Assembly (NCBI RefSeq): GCF_001661965.1
Contig: NZ_LYWZ01000020.1
Location: 62,001-126,000, forward strand
DNA from: Croceicoccus mobilis
GTDB lineage: Bacteria; Pseudomonadota; Alphaproteobacteria; Sphingomonadales; Sphingomonadaceae
Reading direction: 5' to 3'
Length of the DNA: 64,000 bases
The translations under genes were made by a program, and so were the position numbers. Of this stretch, positions 16,479-28,146 are shown one piece after another. Position 1 is the first letter of the stretch; every line of letters begins with the position of its first letter. The notes under the pieces are model-generated. The model made no database searches. It was not told where the DNA came from and worked only from the letters and a program-made list of their open reading frames with translations.

Positions 16479-18217
16479 GATCTTGGCCAGATAAGAAGGG
16501 GGAGGCTGCCGGCTTCGGGGAGATCGGGATTTCGGCCCCAGACAAGCCGGGCGTCTTTATTTCCGATTGCCGAGAAGACGTGTTTGCCTCTCGAGATTTC
16601 AAAGACCTCACCCGGCGCTCTTTGAATGCCATCGAACAGAACGGGGGCACCGAGGACTGTATAAGGACCGGGAACCAGAAATTCGCTTGTTAACGGTGGA
16701 TTGCCGGCCTTGGCATTTCGTCCTGCAACCCAAATTGCGCCCGCAATCTTGATATAGTTTTCTCGCAAGGCATCCGCATCCTCCTTGAGGAAAGTGCTGT
16801 CATCCGGATCGTCGAGAAAGGAAAACAGCCACCAGTTCAAAAGAAGCAGCGGAACGGCTTTGCTTTCCATGGCTCGTCGATAGATTGGGACTTTATCGGC
16901 GCGGTATTTCTTCATGCCCCAAGGGGTCATGAAATTGTTCATCTTGTCGAAGCCTCCAATCATCCCGGCATGATCAAAATAAGCGACCCTCTCAGGAAAA
17001 AGGCGGTGTGCTGTATCAACCAGTTGGTGCTGGTTTCGAATGATCGCGGGGTTCTGCGTGGCGATCGAAGGAATCAAAAGCGCAACAAGTCCGATAGTGA
17101 CAAACGCTAGGGGCACTCTTCGAGAAATGTCATCGAGAGAAATGGCGCAAGCGCAGCAGACAGGCGCCAGCATGAAAACAAAAAAATATGGAGCGGTGTT
17201 TTCATAGAAAATCAGTGTCGTTACCGGGAGCCAGAGCCCCAGTAGAGCTAGTCTTTCGCCATTCTGGAAGGTTCTCCGTGTAGCCAGCGCCCATCCGGTC
17301 ATCGGCACAAGGGCTATCAATGCCGGCGATGTCAGAAATCCAGTGATAATGAGTGCGAGATTATGAGGCTTGCCTATGAAAAACATGCGCGACGCGGCAT
17401 CGCGAAGCGTTGAAAATGAAGTGCGGTTAGCGTGGCTTATGCCGGCACTCGAGGCAGCGATTTCGGAAGACGATCTGGCTTCCGGAAGCTGGGGCACTCC
17501 TTGGGCATGCCAAATATAGAGTAAAATGAAGCAGGCAATCGCAAAAAAACCTGAGGCGAACATTATCTGGAGATCGCGGACTGGCCTTTCGGCAGTTCGC
17601 CAACGCCAGTAAGCAATACCTGCAAAAGCCGTCGCATATAGGACGGACTTGATCGTGATGATCGCGGCAAAACCTGTCAGCCCGCCAGCAATCGCCGCCA
17701 TCACCCATAGGCGGATCTTCAGGCATTCAGGGCGTGACAGGAGGTAAAGCGCCGACATCAATGCCGCCGTTGCGATTGGGTCTGTTCTGAAACTGAAGCC
17801 GTTTAAAAAGACATAACTGGCAGAGATATAGAGCAATACTGCTAGGAGCGCCGCTCCTCTTGATGCAAAGCGCCTTGCTATTCCATGGATTGCAAGGAGC
17901 GTTACAAATTCGCAAACGAGCATGAAAATACGACCGACGACTATCGCATCGACGTTGTTCTCGAAAAGTGTCGGCAACCAAGCGAATAGCCTGACATGGA
18001 AGGTCTGGAGAGCCCGGTGTAAATGGCCGCGCGCAAACCTGTCTACTTCGAGGTAATAGAAAAACTCGTCCCAATGCAGCGGTTTGTTGAAAACTAGCCA
18101 GCCTTGTACGAGTAGGAGCAAGCTCAATCCGGCCCAGCCCCAATTCGCGTCGTTGACGCCCCAAAGCTGGCGCAATTGCCTGAGTTTCAGAGGCCTGAAG
18201 CTATTCGCCAATGTCAT
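16475..18217 (-). CDS. GT-C membrane glycosyltransferase (paralog B)
   Basis: A 580-aa polytopic membrane protein collinear with paralog A: first helix, then LHWDEFFYYLEVDRFARGHL as the acidic loop, the FSFRTDPIATAALMSALY region, the NTAPYFFVFMLAPVCCAC helix, and a C-terminal domain with FLVPGPYTVLGAPV and GEVFEISRGKHVF. Both copies share NxMTPWG and the Y/R-rich segment before the last domain. The DNA is visibly richer in A and T than its neighbours, including runs of A, which suggests a different history from paralog A despite the shared fold. It starts 5 bases after the stop of the GT2 gene. Confidence 0.78.
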   Translation of the reverse strand: MTLANSFRPLKLRQLRQLWGVNDANWGWAGLSLLLLVQGWLVFNKPLHWDEFFYYLEVDRFARGHLHRALQTFHVRLFAWLPTLFENNVDAIVVGRIFMLVCEFVTLLAIHGIARRFASRGAALLAVLLYISASYVFLNGFSFRTDPIATAALMSALYLLSRPECLKIRLWVMAAIAGGLTGFAAIITIKSVLYATAFAGIAYWRWRTAERPVRDLQIMFASGFFAIACFILLYIWHAQGVPQLPEARSSSEIAASSAGISHANRTSFSTLRDAASRMFFIGKPHNLALIITGFLTSPALIALVPMTGWALATRRTFQNGERLALLGLWLPVTTLIFYENTAPYFFVFMLAPVCCACAISLDDISRRVPLAFVTIGLVALLIPSIATQNPAIIRNQHQLVDTAHRLFPERVAYFDHAGMIGGFDKMNNFMTPWGMKKYRADKVPIYRRAMESKAVPLLLLNWWLFSFLDDPDDSTFLKEDADALRENYIKIAGAIWVAGRNAKAGNPPLTSEFLVPGPYTVLGAPVLFDGIQRAPGEVFEISRGKHVFSAIGNKDARLVWGRNPDLPEAGSLPLLIWPRS

Positions 18218-18222
18218 TTGCT

Positions 18223-19266
18223 CTAGCGGACGGCCTTGCGCTCTACCGGTGTAAGCGGGACTGTTCCAGGTTCGGCACTTACCGAAGGCAAGTCGAGGGC
18301 GACACTGTCTTTTTCATGTCGGGCCAATTGCTCCTCAAGCTTGCGCACCTTGTGCAGGGTCGTTTCCATCAGCTTGCGATTGGTGGTGATGAGGTCCGCG
18401 AGCATGCCCATAACGGCGACAAGCGCACCAAGGATCATCAGCACTCCGCCGACGATCAGGGACTGGATATGGCCCTGACCATCACCGTTCATGAAGAACC
18501 AGAGGAAACGCAGGATGGGAGCTAAACCCGCGAATGCTAAGAAAAGGCCGGTCCCCACGAAGACCCGTAGCGCGTTGTATGTCGTATAGGCACGCGCGAT
18601 GGTGACGCCTGTCTGCATGATAAAACGGGGAATGGAACGGAACAGGCGCGATGGCCGCAGGGTGGGATGGGTGCGAACCGGAACGCTGGTGATGGCCATT
18701 CGCTTACGTCCGGCCTGGATCAGCATGTCGGTGGTATAGCTGAATTCGGTCGTGATGGTAATGCGTTGGGCAGCTTCGCGGCTGATGGCGCGAAAGCCCG
18801 ATACGGCATCGGTGATATCGGTGCCCGAAAGCTTGCGCACGACCGCGCTACCCAGTGTCTGCAAACGGCGCTTGATCGGCCCGAAATGTGCGTTCTTGCC
18901 GACCCCGCGGTCGCCAATGACAATATCGGCTTCGTTTCTCAGGATTGGTTGAACGAGGTCCGCAATGTCAGCGCCCTCATATTGTCCGTCCGCATCGGTG
19001 TTGACGATGATGTCCGCCCCGGCCGAAAGGCATGCGTCAAGGCCCGACTGAAAGGCATGGGCAAGACCGCGATTGCGGCGGTGACGGACGATGTGGTGCA
19101 CACCCCACCTGGCGGCGACTTCGGATGTATTGTCATCGGACCCGTCGTCGATGATCAGTACTTCGATTTCGTCAATGCCGGGTATTTCGCGCGGCAATGC
19201 CGCAAGTGCGGCCGGAAGGTCGTCCGCCTCGTTCAGGCACGGTATCTGGATAATGAGCCGCGTCAC
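18223..19266 (-). CDS. GT2 polyprenyl-phosphate sugar synthase-like protein
   Basis: A 347-aa inverting GT2 enzyme with a GT-A fold: IQIPCLNEADDLPAALAAL at residues 5-23, VLIIDDGSDDNTSEVA, and the metal-binding IVNTDADGQYEGADI (DxD) near 87-101. ISREAAQR and SVPVRTHPTLRPSRL fit the dolichol/undecaprenyl-phosphate mannose or glucose synthase branch. Two hydrophobic segments follow at about 228-252 and 265-290, then a charged, probably coiled-coil C-terminus (NRKLMETTLHKVRKLEEQL). It would load a sugar onto a polyprenyl phosphate at the inner face of the membrane, the donor type used by the two GT-C proteins encoded just downstream. First gene of the minus-strand glycan operon. Confidence 0.82.
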   Translation of the reverse strand: MTRLIIQIPCLNEADDLPAALAALPREIPGIDEIEVLIIDDGSDDNTSEVAARWGVHHIVRHRRNRGLAHAFQSGLDACLSAGADIIVNTDADGQYEGADIADLVQPILRNEADIVIGDRGVGKNAHFGPIKRRLQTLGSAVVRKLSGTDITDAVSGFRAISREAAQRITITTEFSYTTDMLIQAGRKRMAITSVPVRTHPTLRPSRLFRSIPRFIMQTGVTIARAYTTYNALRVFVGTGLFLAFAGLAPILRFLWFFMNGDGQGHIQSLIVGGVLMILGALVAVMGMLADLITTNRKLMETTLHKVRKLEEQLARHEKDSVALDLPSVSAEPGTVPLTPVERKAVR

Positions 19267-19387
19267 GAAAATTCCCCCTGCCGCGCATGCTAGTCGATCA
19301 GGAGGCTATCGGCAATTTCGCTTGAGAAAACGTTAACCATGGGCAGCCGCTTGCGAGCTAGGCGAACAAATGCCTATCCCGACCGGG

Positions 19388-19681
19388 ATGGACGACGAAC
19401 CGATTATGATTTGCTGGCTCTGCGAAAGGCCGATGGGGCAGCGGGTGGAAAAACATCACCCGGTCCCGAAAAGCCGTGGTGGCAGGGTCACGCAGCCGGT
19501 TCACCCTATCTGCCACCGCACGCTGCATGCGCGCTTTACGAATGCGGAACTGGCGCGGATCGGTGATGATGTCGCATTGCTGCGAGGTGATGCGGATATT
19601 GCAAAATTCCTGAAGTGGATCGCGAAGAAGCCCCCCGACTTCCATGCTCCCACGCGCGGAGGCGCTAAGAGCCAGCGATAG
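19388..19681 (+). CDS. Small HNH-type protein
   Basis: A 97-aa protein with CWLCERP near residues 9-15, EKHHPVPKSRGG near 22-33 and VHPICHRTLHARF near 40-52. The CxxC plus CxxxLH zinc-ligand arrangement and the HH-P-KSRGG centre match the compact HNH endonuclease fold, in which the histidines bind metal and attack the phosphate. After residue 70 the chain is basic and lacks known motifs. Some small sphingomonad HNH proteins are annotated as nucleases without known target. ATG 19388 is preferred over ATG 19370. It is a lone gene between the glycan operon and the atp operon. Confidence 0.75.
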   Translation: MDDEPIMICWLCERPMGQRVEKHHPVPKSRGGRVTQPVHPICHRTLHARFTNAELARIGDDVALLRGDADIAKFLKWIAKKPPDFHAPTRGGAKSQR

Positions 19682-19711
19682 CGGCGGCGCAAGGCACCGC
19701 CGACCGGGCCA

Positions 19712-19861
19712 TCAGGCGCGGCGCAGCAGGCGGTCGAAGAAGCTCGGGCCTTCCATCGGCTGGATGCGGCCATAACGCTGGCGGCGCGTGCTTGCGTCGG
19801 CGAAAGGCCGCGGACTGCTCCAGTTATCGGTGCCGGACTGGCGAATGGTATATCTCGACAT
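19712..19861 (-). CDS. 49-aa basic hypothetical protein
   Basis: Short ORF reading MSRYTIRQSGTDNWSSPRPF at its N-terminus and ending MEGPSFFDRLLRRA. An AAGGGGGC ribosome site stands about 9 bases before its ATG. It has no hydrophobic segment; it is rich in Arg, Ser and aromatic residues. I do not recognise a function. The support is a well-placed ribosome site, clean stop and convergent placement against the HNH gene (19388-19681) without overlap. Confidence 0.5.
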   Translation of the reverse strand: MSRYTIRQSGTDNWSSPRPFADASTRRQRYGRIQPMEGPSFFDRLLRRA

Positions 19862-20102
19862 GGCAGGTGCCCCCTTGTTCATGGTCGATGGTCTGAATGA
19901 AACGCATCAGCGAACATCTGTTTCCGGGCAACTAGGGTGGGGGAGCCCCATTTTCCGCCTTGCGTTTTGGCTTATCCACAAGGGTGCGACGGTTTGCCAG
20001 CGTCAAAACGTGGCAGGCCAAGGACGAAACGAGGGCCGGGCAGGGCTAAACCCACGGAATTCCATGGCGCAAAGGGGGAGTGTGTCGATCCTGCAACGCT
20101 TC

Positions 20103-20134
20103 GGGCCGCACTTCGCAAAATCGAAGCGCGGCCC
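20103..20134 (-). terminator. Hairpin downstream of atpC; remainder of 19862-20189 has no gene
   Basis: 13-bp stem with one G-U-type mismatch (20103-20115 against 20122-20134) and a 6-base loop, 55 bases past the atpC stop on the minus strand. It lacks a T run, so it may mark the transcript end or stabilise it rather than act as a simple intrinsic terminator. The rest of the 328-base gap between the 49-aa gene and atpC shows no credible ORF. Confidence 0.45.
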
Positions 20135-20189
20135 GATGGCTTTGTCAGATTTTCGGCGCTTCGCGCGATGCGGGCGCTGTCGGCAGTGC

Positions 20190-20447
20190 TTATTCGCCGA
20201 CGTGCTCGGCCAGCACGGTCAGGCCCGCGTCGCCAACCTCGGCAAAGCCGCCCGAGACGGTGATGACTTCGGGCGCAGCGCCGGCCGTCTTGTAGATGCG
20301 CATCTCGCCATCGGCGATGGTCGACATGAAGGGCGCGTGGCCTTCAAGAACGCCGAAAGCGCCCTCGGTGCCGGGAACCTCGACCATGTGGACGTCTTCC
20401 GAGCGGACCAGCTTGGCCGGGGTGACGAGTTCGAAATGCAGCGACAT
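20190..20447 (-). CDS. atpC: F1 ATP synthase epsilon subunit, short form
   Basis: An 85-aa epsilon subunit of the central stalk. It begins [19 protein letters not shown] and contains the family core [19 protein letters not shown] region, ending [10 protein letters not shown]. The protein therefore stops after the N-terminal beta-sandwich and lacks the C-terminal two-helix domain, which in bacteria such as E. coli can block ATP hydrolysis. The stop is a clean TAA with no frameshift visible. I recall similar short forms in related sphingomonads, so this is probably a lineage feature rather than damage. Last gene of the atpHAGDC operon. Confidence 0.93.
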   Translation of the reverse strand: MSLHFELVTPAKLVRSEDVHMVEVPGTEGAFGVLEGHAPFMSTIADGEMRIYKTAGAAPEVITVSGGFAEVGDAGLTVLAEHVGE

Positions 20448-20519
20448 GGGCGTTCAGCTTTCAAAATTATCGTGAAGGGAAGCGCGGGGGCATGGGCCCC
20501 CGCCGACCCATCAATCAGA

Positions 20520-22016
<1,497 letters not shown>

Positions 22017-22889
22017 TTAGAGCGCTTCCGCGCCCGCGATGATTTCGATGAGTTCGGTGGTGATCGCAGCCTGACGGGTGCGGTTGTACTGAATGGTGAG
22101 CTTGCCGATCAGGTCGCCGGCATTGCGCGTCGCATTGTCCATGGCGGTCATCGACGCGCCCTGTTCCGATGCGTTGTTCTCAAGCAATGCCTTGAAGATC
22201 TGGGTCTTCAGGTAACGCGGCAGCAGCGCCTCGAGGATTTCCTCCTCGCCCGGTTCGTATTCCACGACGGCGTCGCTTTCGACTGCGCCTTCGGGAGCCT
22301 TGACCGGGATGATCTGCTGTTCGGTCGGGATCTGCGCGAGCGCCGACTTGAACTGCGAGAAGAACAGATGCGCCACGTCGAAGCGGCCGTCTTCATACAT
22401 GCCAACGAGCTCGTCTGCGATCTGCTCGGCTTCGTTGAAGCCGGGTTCGCGCACGCTGGTGGTGTCGAAGTTGACGCCGATCTTGTCGGGGTAGGTGCGG
22501 CGGATCACCGGACGGCCCTTGCGACCGATCAGATAGAATTCCACCTCCTTGCCCTCGGCAAGCAGTGCCTTCGCCTTGACCAGCGCGGCCTTGACGATGT
22601 TCGAGTTGAATGCGCCGGCCAGACCCTTGTCGGAGTTGGCGACCACCAGCAGGTGGCGCTGGTCCGACCCGGTGCCCGAAAGCAGCTTGGGCGCATTGTC
22701 GTCCTTGCCCACCTTGCTGGCAAGGCTCGCCATCACGCCCGACAGGCGCTCGGCATAGGGGCGCGCAGCTTCCGCCGCCGCCTGCGCCTTGCGGAGCTTT
22801 GCGGCGGCGACCATCTGCTTGGCCTTGGTGATCTTCTGGGTCGACTTGACCGAGTTGATCCGGCCCTTGAGTTCCTTCAGCGAGGCCAT
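22017..22889 (-). CDS. atpG: F1 ATP synthase gamma subunit
   Basis: A 290-aa rotor subunit. The N-terminal helix [20 protein letters not shown] and C-terminal helix around [37 protein letters not shown] form the antiparallel coiled coil that turns in the alpha3beta3 barrel; both are highly conserved and present. The middle part is the Rossmann-like domain, with [20 protein letters not shown]. Length and order match the family. It lies between atpA (gap 40 bases) and atpD. Confidence 0.97.
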   Translation of the reverse strand: MASLKELKGRINSVKSTQKITKAKQMVAAAKLRKAQAAAEAARPYAERLSGVMASLASKVGKDDNAPKLLSGTGSDQRHLLVVANSDKGLAGAFNSNIVKAALVKAKALLAEGKEVEFYLIGRKGRPVIRRTYPDKIGVNFDTTSVREPGFNEAEQIADELVGMYEDGRFDVAHLFFSQFKSALAQIPTEQQIIPVKAPEGAVESDAVVEYEPGEEEILEALLPRYLKTQIFKALLENNASEQGASMTAMDNATRNAGDLIGKLTIQYNRTRQAAITTELIEIIAGAEAL

Positions 22890-22929
22890 GACGGCTCCCT
22901 AGCTAGAATGGCTCAGGCGAACGTAACGA

Positions 22930-24462
<1,533 letters not shown>

Positions 24463-24493
24463 CTAAGTGCCTTTTTCTAAGGACCTGAAAAGG

Positions 24494-25048
24494 TCAGCCC
24501 TTCATGGCCTGGGCGAGAGAGTTGAGACGGGTGCGGATCGAGCTGTCGATCTGGCGGCTGCCGATCTTCACGATCAGACCGCCAAGGATCGAGGGATCGA
24601 CCTCGGTACGAACTTTGACGTCGCGACCTTCGCGCGCGGTCAGCTTCTGGGTGAGAAGCGACAGCTGCGTGTCGTCGAGAGGATGCGCGCTGGTGACGTC
24701 TGCCGTCACCTCGCCGCGCTGGGCGGCGGCGATCGCGTTGAAGGCGCGGATCATGTCGGGAAGGCTGGACAGGCGGCGATTGGTCGCCAGCACGCCCAGG
24801 AAATTCTTCGTCAGCGGCGCAAGGTTCAGATGGGTCGCGACCGCGCCGATGGCCGAAGCCGCCTGCTTGCGCGAAAGCTCCGGGTCCTTGATCAGCGCAC
24901 GCATGTCTTCGCTCTCGGAAAGCGCGACGCGCAATTTCTCGAGATCGCCCTCGACCGCGGTGACCTGATTCTCGTCAACCGCCAGCTCGAACAGAGCCGA
25001 GGCGTAGCGCCCCGCAAGACTGGCTGTGATGCCGCCCGTATTTTCCAC
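24494..25048 (-). CDS. atpH: F1 ATP synthase delta subunit
   Basis: A 184-aa peripheral stalk subunit (OSCP homologue) linking F1 to the b-type stator. The N-terminal domain starts [19 protein letters not shown] and the C-terminal part has [20 protein letters not shown] then [15 protein letters not shown], both family hallmarks. A GTG start at 25048 is chosen because it gives the canonical start four residues before the conserved block; the frame stays open to 25150, but that extension (with [14 protein letters not shown]) does not resemble the family. First gene of atpHAGDC. The F0 genes are elsewhere, as is usual in alphaproteobacteria. Confidence 0.93.
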   Translation of the reverse strand: MENTGGITASLAGRYASALFELAVDENQVTAVEGDLEKLRVALSESEDMRALIKDPELSRKQAASAIGAVATHLNLAPLTKNFLGVLATNRRLSSLPDMIRAFNAIAAAQRGEVTADVTSAHPLDDTQLSLLTQKLTAREGRDVKVRTEVDPSILGGLIVKIGSRQIDSSIRTRLNSLAQAMKG

Positions 25049-25196
25049 CCTTGAACTGTCCTCTTGCCTGCCGTGATACGGCGAATTCGCGAACGCTGCC
25101 CCCCTGGCCGGATCCTCGCGGTAGCGCAGCGGGCGTATTTTAAAAGACACGCATGCAACGCGACCGGTCCGCGAGAGTGCGTCCGTTACGGCGGCG

Positions 25197-25225
25197 CGCC
25201 TAGCAATGAAACCGGCTTATGACAA
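25197..25225 (-). promoter_or_regulatory. Candidate promoter of the atp operon
   Basis: On the minus strand TTGTCA (complement of 25220-25225) and TAGGCG (complement of 25197-25202) are separated by 17 bases, giving a good -35 and a weak -10 for a housekeeping sigma factor. It lies about 150 bases before the atpH start in the 256-base gap after the protease gene. Inference from spacing only. Confidence 0.35.
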
Positions 25226-25304
25226 CCGGCACAAGGCCGCTTTTGCGCGACCCTCATACCAAAGGATGCCGCTTGTGGGTTTTGTAGCACCGATAGGGGA
25301 GGAT

Positions 25305-26933
25305 TCAGCCCTTTTCGTCGTCCTCCGACATCGGCTGTGCGGTTTTCACGGGGGCAGGTTCGCAGGTGTAGACCAGCCGCTCGTTCGGGGTTTGAGGCAA
25401 AATCTCGCGAATCGCCTGTTGCTGGTCGCCCAGCTCGCGCGCGGCCTCTTCGCCCGCGCCGCAGGCAGGGGCCTGATATTCGCCCCGCAACTGGCGCGCA
25501 TCGTTCATCTGCTGGAGATCGAGGAAGAACCGGTCGGTCGAAAGCACGCGCGTCTTGGGATCATAGTGCGATACCGAGACGGTCTGCTCGCCTTCGGGTA
25601 CCATAACGCGGTCCCAGCCATCGGATGACAGCCCGTATTGGGTGCGCCCGTTGACGCAGCCATCCTCGTTCCACTGCAACTCAACATCGGAGCTGTCGGA
25701 AACGGTGATGCGACTGCGCGCCGGGATCAGGCGGCAGATGAAGCGTCCGCGATTCGTTTCGGGCGATGGATCCTTCGCATTGGCGACAGGTGCGGCCAGC
25801 GCCTCGCGCTGCGCTTCGTCGCCGCGGCGTTCGATGTCGCTGACAGAGGGGCGCGATACCCAAGACACCAGCGCCGCCAGCAGGGCAAAGGCGGCAACGC
25901 TGCCCGCGCCCAGCGCCGGTTCGCGGCGTTCGTGATCAAGGAAATAGACCGTGGTCAGCCCTGCGATCAGCGCGATCACGACCATCAGCCCGGCAAGACC
26001 CATCAGCGTCTCGCGCTCGTCGATGGCCTCGAGTTCGGCCCGGCGCGCGGCCTTTTCGGCCGCGATGCGCCGTTCGGCCGTGGCAGCGGCGAGGCGGGCG
26101 CGATTCTCTGCATCCTCACGCAGGGAGCGGGCCATTTCCTCGGCATCGTAATCGGCGATGGAGCGGCACTCGGACGCGCTGGTGCGCGGGGTAACGCCGG
26201 CAGAGCGCAGGAAGGGGGCAAGCTCGCTCATCGAAACGGCGAAGTAGAATTCCGAATCGCTGCCATTGTCGCTGATCGTGCCAAAGGCGTTGACCCCCAC
26301 GACGCGCCCGCACGGATCGAGCAGCGGACCGCCCGAATTGCCGACGCCAATGGCTGCGGTGTGAAGGATAGTGTCATATTCAGAAGAACGCCGCCCGCCC
26401 GAAACCTGCCCGCGCGATTTTACCGGCGGCTGCGGGGAAACAAGGCCGTTGAGCCCCAGACCCTGCGCCTGGTCGACATTGGCGGGATAGCCCACGGCAT
26501 AGACATCCTGCCCGTCCTCCACCCGGCCCGTATAAAGCGTGGCGACGGGCAGGGTGGCATCCTCGGTCAGTTCGACGAGGGCGAGGTCGACATCGCCTGC
26601 CACCCGCACGATGCGCGCGAAATAGCCGGTGCGCCCCTGCGCGGGCACGATGCCAAGGCGGAGGCGATCATCCTCCAGCAGCGGGGCGAGCACATGGGCA
26701 TTGGTGACGATCAGCTTTGGCGAAACGGCGAAACCGGTGCCGTGCCCGATCACGTCATAGCCAGACGAATCTTTTAGCACGATGACCACGCGCACCACCG
26801 ACCGGGCGGCGGCATTGATGTCTGCCGTGTCGGCACGCGCGGCCTGCGGCGATGCGCCCAGCATCGCGCAAGCGAGAAGGAACACCGCGACAATGGCGCG
26901 AATGGTCACTTTGGCCGAAGAAATCAGACCCAT
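25305..26933 (-). CDS. Membrane-anchored trypsin-like serine protease
   Basis: A 542-aa exported protease. Residues 1-35 form a signal peptide ending SPQAARA. The chymotrypsin-fold domain (about 40-245) holds the full triad: His in VTNAHVLAP, Asp in AGDVDLALVEL and Ser in GVGNSGGPLLDP. A charged alanine-rich segment (about 265-310) probably forms a coiled coil, then two membrane segments follow (about 315-335 and 348-367), then a cysteine-containing C-terminal domain (about 400-525) with no family I recognise. Longer starts at 26969 and 26957 exist; ATG 26933 gives the cleanest signal peptide and has a GGA-type site. Likely envelope quality control of HtrA style but without a PDZ domain. Confidence 0.82.
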   Translation of the reverse strand: MGLISSAKVTIRAIVAVFLLACAMLGASPQAARADTADINAAARSVVRVVIVLKDSSGYDVIGHGTGFAVSPKLIVTNAHVLAPLLEDDRLRLGIVPAQGRTGYFARIVRVAGDVDLALVELTEDATLPVATLYTGRVEDGQDVYAVGYPANVDQAQGLGLNGLVSPQPPVKSRGQVSGGRRSSEYDTILHTAAIGVGNSGGPLLDPCGRVVGVNAFGTISDNGSDSEFYFAVSMSELAPFLRSAGVTPRTSASECRSIADYDAEEMARSLREDAENRARLAAATAERRIAAEKAARRAELEAIDERETLMGLAGLMVVIALIAGLTTVYFLDHERREPALGAGSVAAFALLAALVSWVSRPSVSDIERRGDEAQREALAAPVANAKDPSPETNRGRFICRLIPARSRITVSDSSDVELQWNEDGCVNGRTQYGLSSDGWDRVMVPEGEQTVSVSHYDPKTRVLSTDRFFLDLQQMNDARQLRGEYQAPACGAGEEAARELGDQQQAIREILPQTPNERLVYTCEPAPVKTAQPMSEDDEKG

Positions 26934-27081
26934 GGTTTTCCGAATATCGATCCGCATTTGGCGGGGCATTAGCGACTTTCACCTCTGATTGTCAGCCGGT
27001 TTCACCATAAGATGCACCAATTTCGTTTTGATCGCGGCTTTCAGGATGCAGCGCGCAACCGCACAGGCTAGACAGATCGGC

Positions 27082-28146
27082 ATGACGCAGGACATTGCCA
27101 TATCCATTGACCGTGAAGAGGCCATGGACGCCTTTGCCCGGCGTGACCGGCGCTATGACGGGCGTTTTGTCGTGGGTGTGACAACGACCGGCATCTATTG
27201 CCGCCCCAGCTGTCCGGCGCGCCGGCCCAAGCCCGAAAACATGGTGCTGCTGCCCGATATCGCCGCCGCCCGCGAACTGGGGCTGCGCGCGTGCAAGCGC
27301 TGCCTGCCTGACGATACAATGCGCGATGGCAACGCGGTGCGCTCCGCGATCGCGGCGATCCGCGCTGCGCAGGCCCCGGTGCCGATGGCCGATCTGGCGG
27401 CGCTGACCGGTTATTCGCCCGATCATCTGCAACGTATCTTCCGGCGCTCCACGGGGATGAGCCCCGCCGAATTCGGCCGGGCCCTGCGGCTGGAGCATGC
27501 CCGCGCAGCCATGGACGCGCAGGACAGCGTGACCGAGGCCATATTCAAGGCAGGCTATGAAGCGCCATCGCGCTTCTATGCCGAAGCGAATGGGAGACTG
27601 GGCATGAGCCCTTCCGCATGGGTCAGGGGCGGGGCGGGGGTGACGATCCGCTGGGCCGTGGTCGACACCTATCTTGGCCCGATGCTGGTCGCCGCGACCG
27701 ACAAGGGTGTGTGCCGCCTGTCGTTTGCCGAGGGGCGGGAGGATCTGCAAGCGCGCTTCCCCCATGCCGAGCTGTTGGAAGGCGGCTTCGAGTTCACGCA
27801 GCTGCTCGCCCGCGTGGTCGCAGAGGTGGAGGCGCCCGGCAGCGATCCCGATATCCCGCTCGACGTAAAGGGCACTGCGTTCCAGGAACGCATCTGGGCC
27901 GAACTGCGCCGCATCCCCGTGGGAGAGACGCGAAGCTATGCCGATCTGGCGGCAGCGGTGGGCAGGCCAGCCGCCGTGCGCGCGGCGGGCGGCGCCAATG
28001 GCGCGAATAATGTCGCCGTGCTGATCCCGTGCCACCGCGTCATCCGCGCGGACGGTTCGATCGGCGGTTATGCTTATGGCCTCGACATAAAGCGCGCGCT
28101 GCTGGAAAAGGAGCGCGATGGAAGAGACGACACCGACCGCCCCTGA
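27082..28146 (+). CDS. ada: Ada DNA repair protein and regulator
   Basis: A 354-aa bifunctional protein. The N-terminal zinc domain carries Cys at about 40, 44, 71 and 74 (GIYCRPSCPARRPK and RACKRC); the first is the acceptor for methyl groups from DNA phosphotriesters. An AraC-type helix-turn-helix follows (about 95-175, including GYSPDHLQRIFRRSTGMSP). The C-terminal methyltransferase domain has the acceptor cysteine in LIPCHRVIRADG near 317 and so repairs O6-methylguanine. Methylation of the N-domain turns Ada into an activator in E. coli. ATG 27082 is chosen over the open frame from 26989. Its last 29 bases overlap the next gene. Confidence 0.94.
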   Translation: MTQDIAISIDREEAMDAFARRDRRYDGRFVVGVTTTGIYCRPSCPARRPKPENMVLLPDIAAARELGLRACKRCLPDDTMRDGNAVRSAIAAIRAAQAPVPMADLAALTGYSPDHLQRIFRRSTGMSPAEFGRALRLEHARAAMDAQDSVTEAIFKAGYEAPSRFYAEANGRLGMSPSAWVRGGAGVTIRWAVVDTYLGPMLVAATDKGVCRLSFAEGREDLQARFPHAELLEGGFEFTQLLARVVAEVEAPGSDPDIPLDVKGTAFQERIWAELRRIPVGETRSYADLAAAVGRPAAVRAAGGANGANNVAVLIPCHRVIRADGSIGGYAYGLDIKRALLEKERDGRDDTDRP

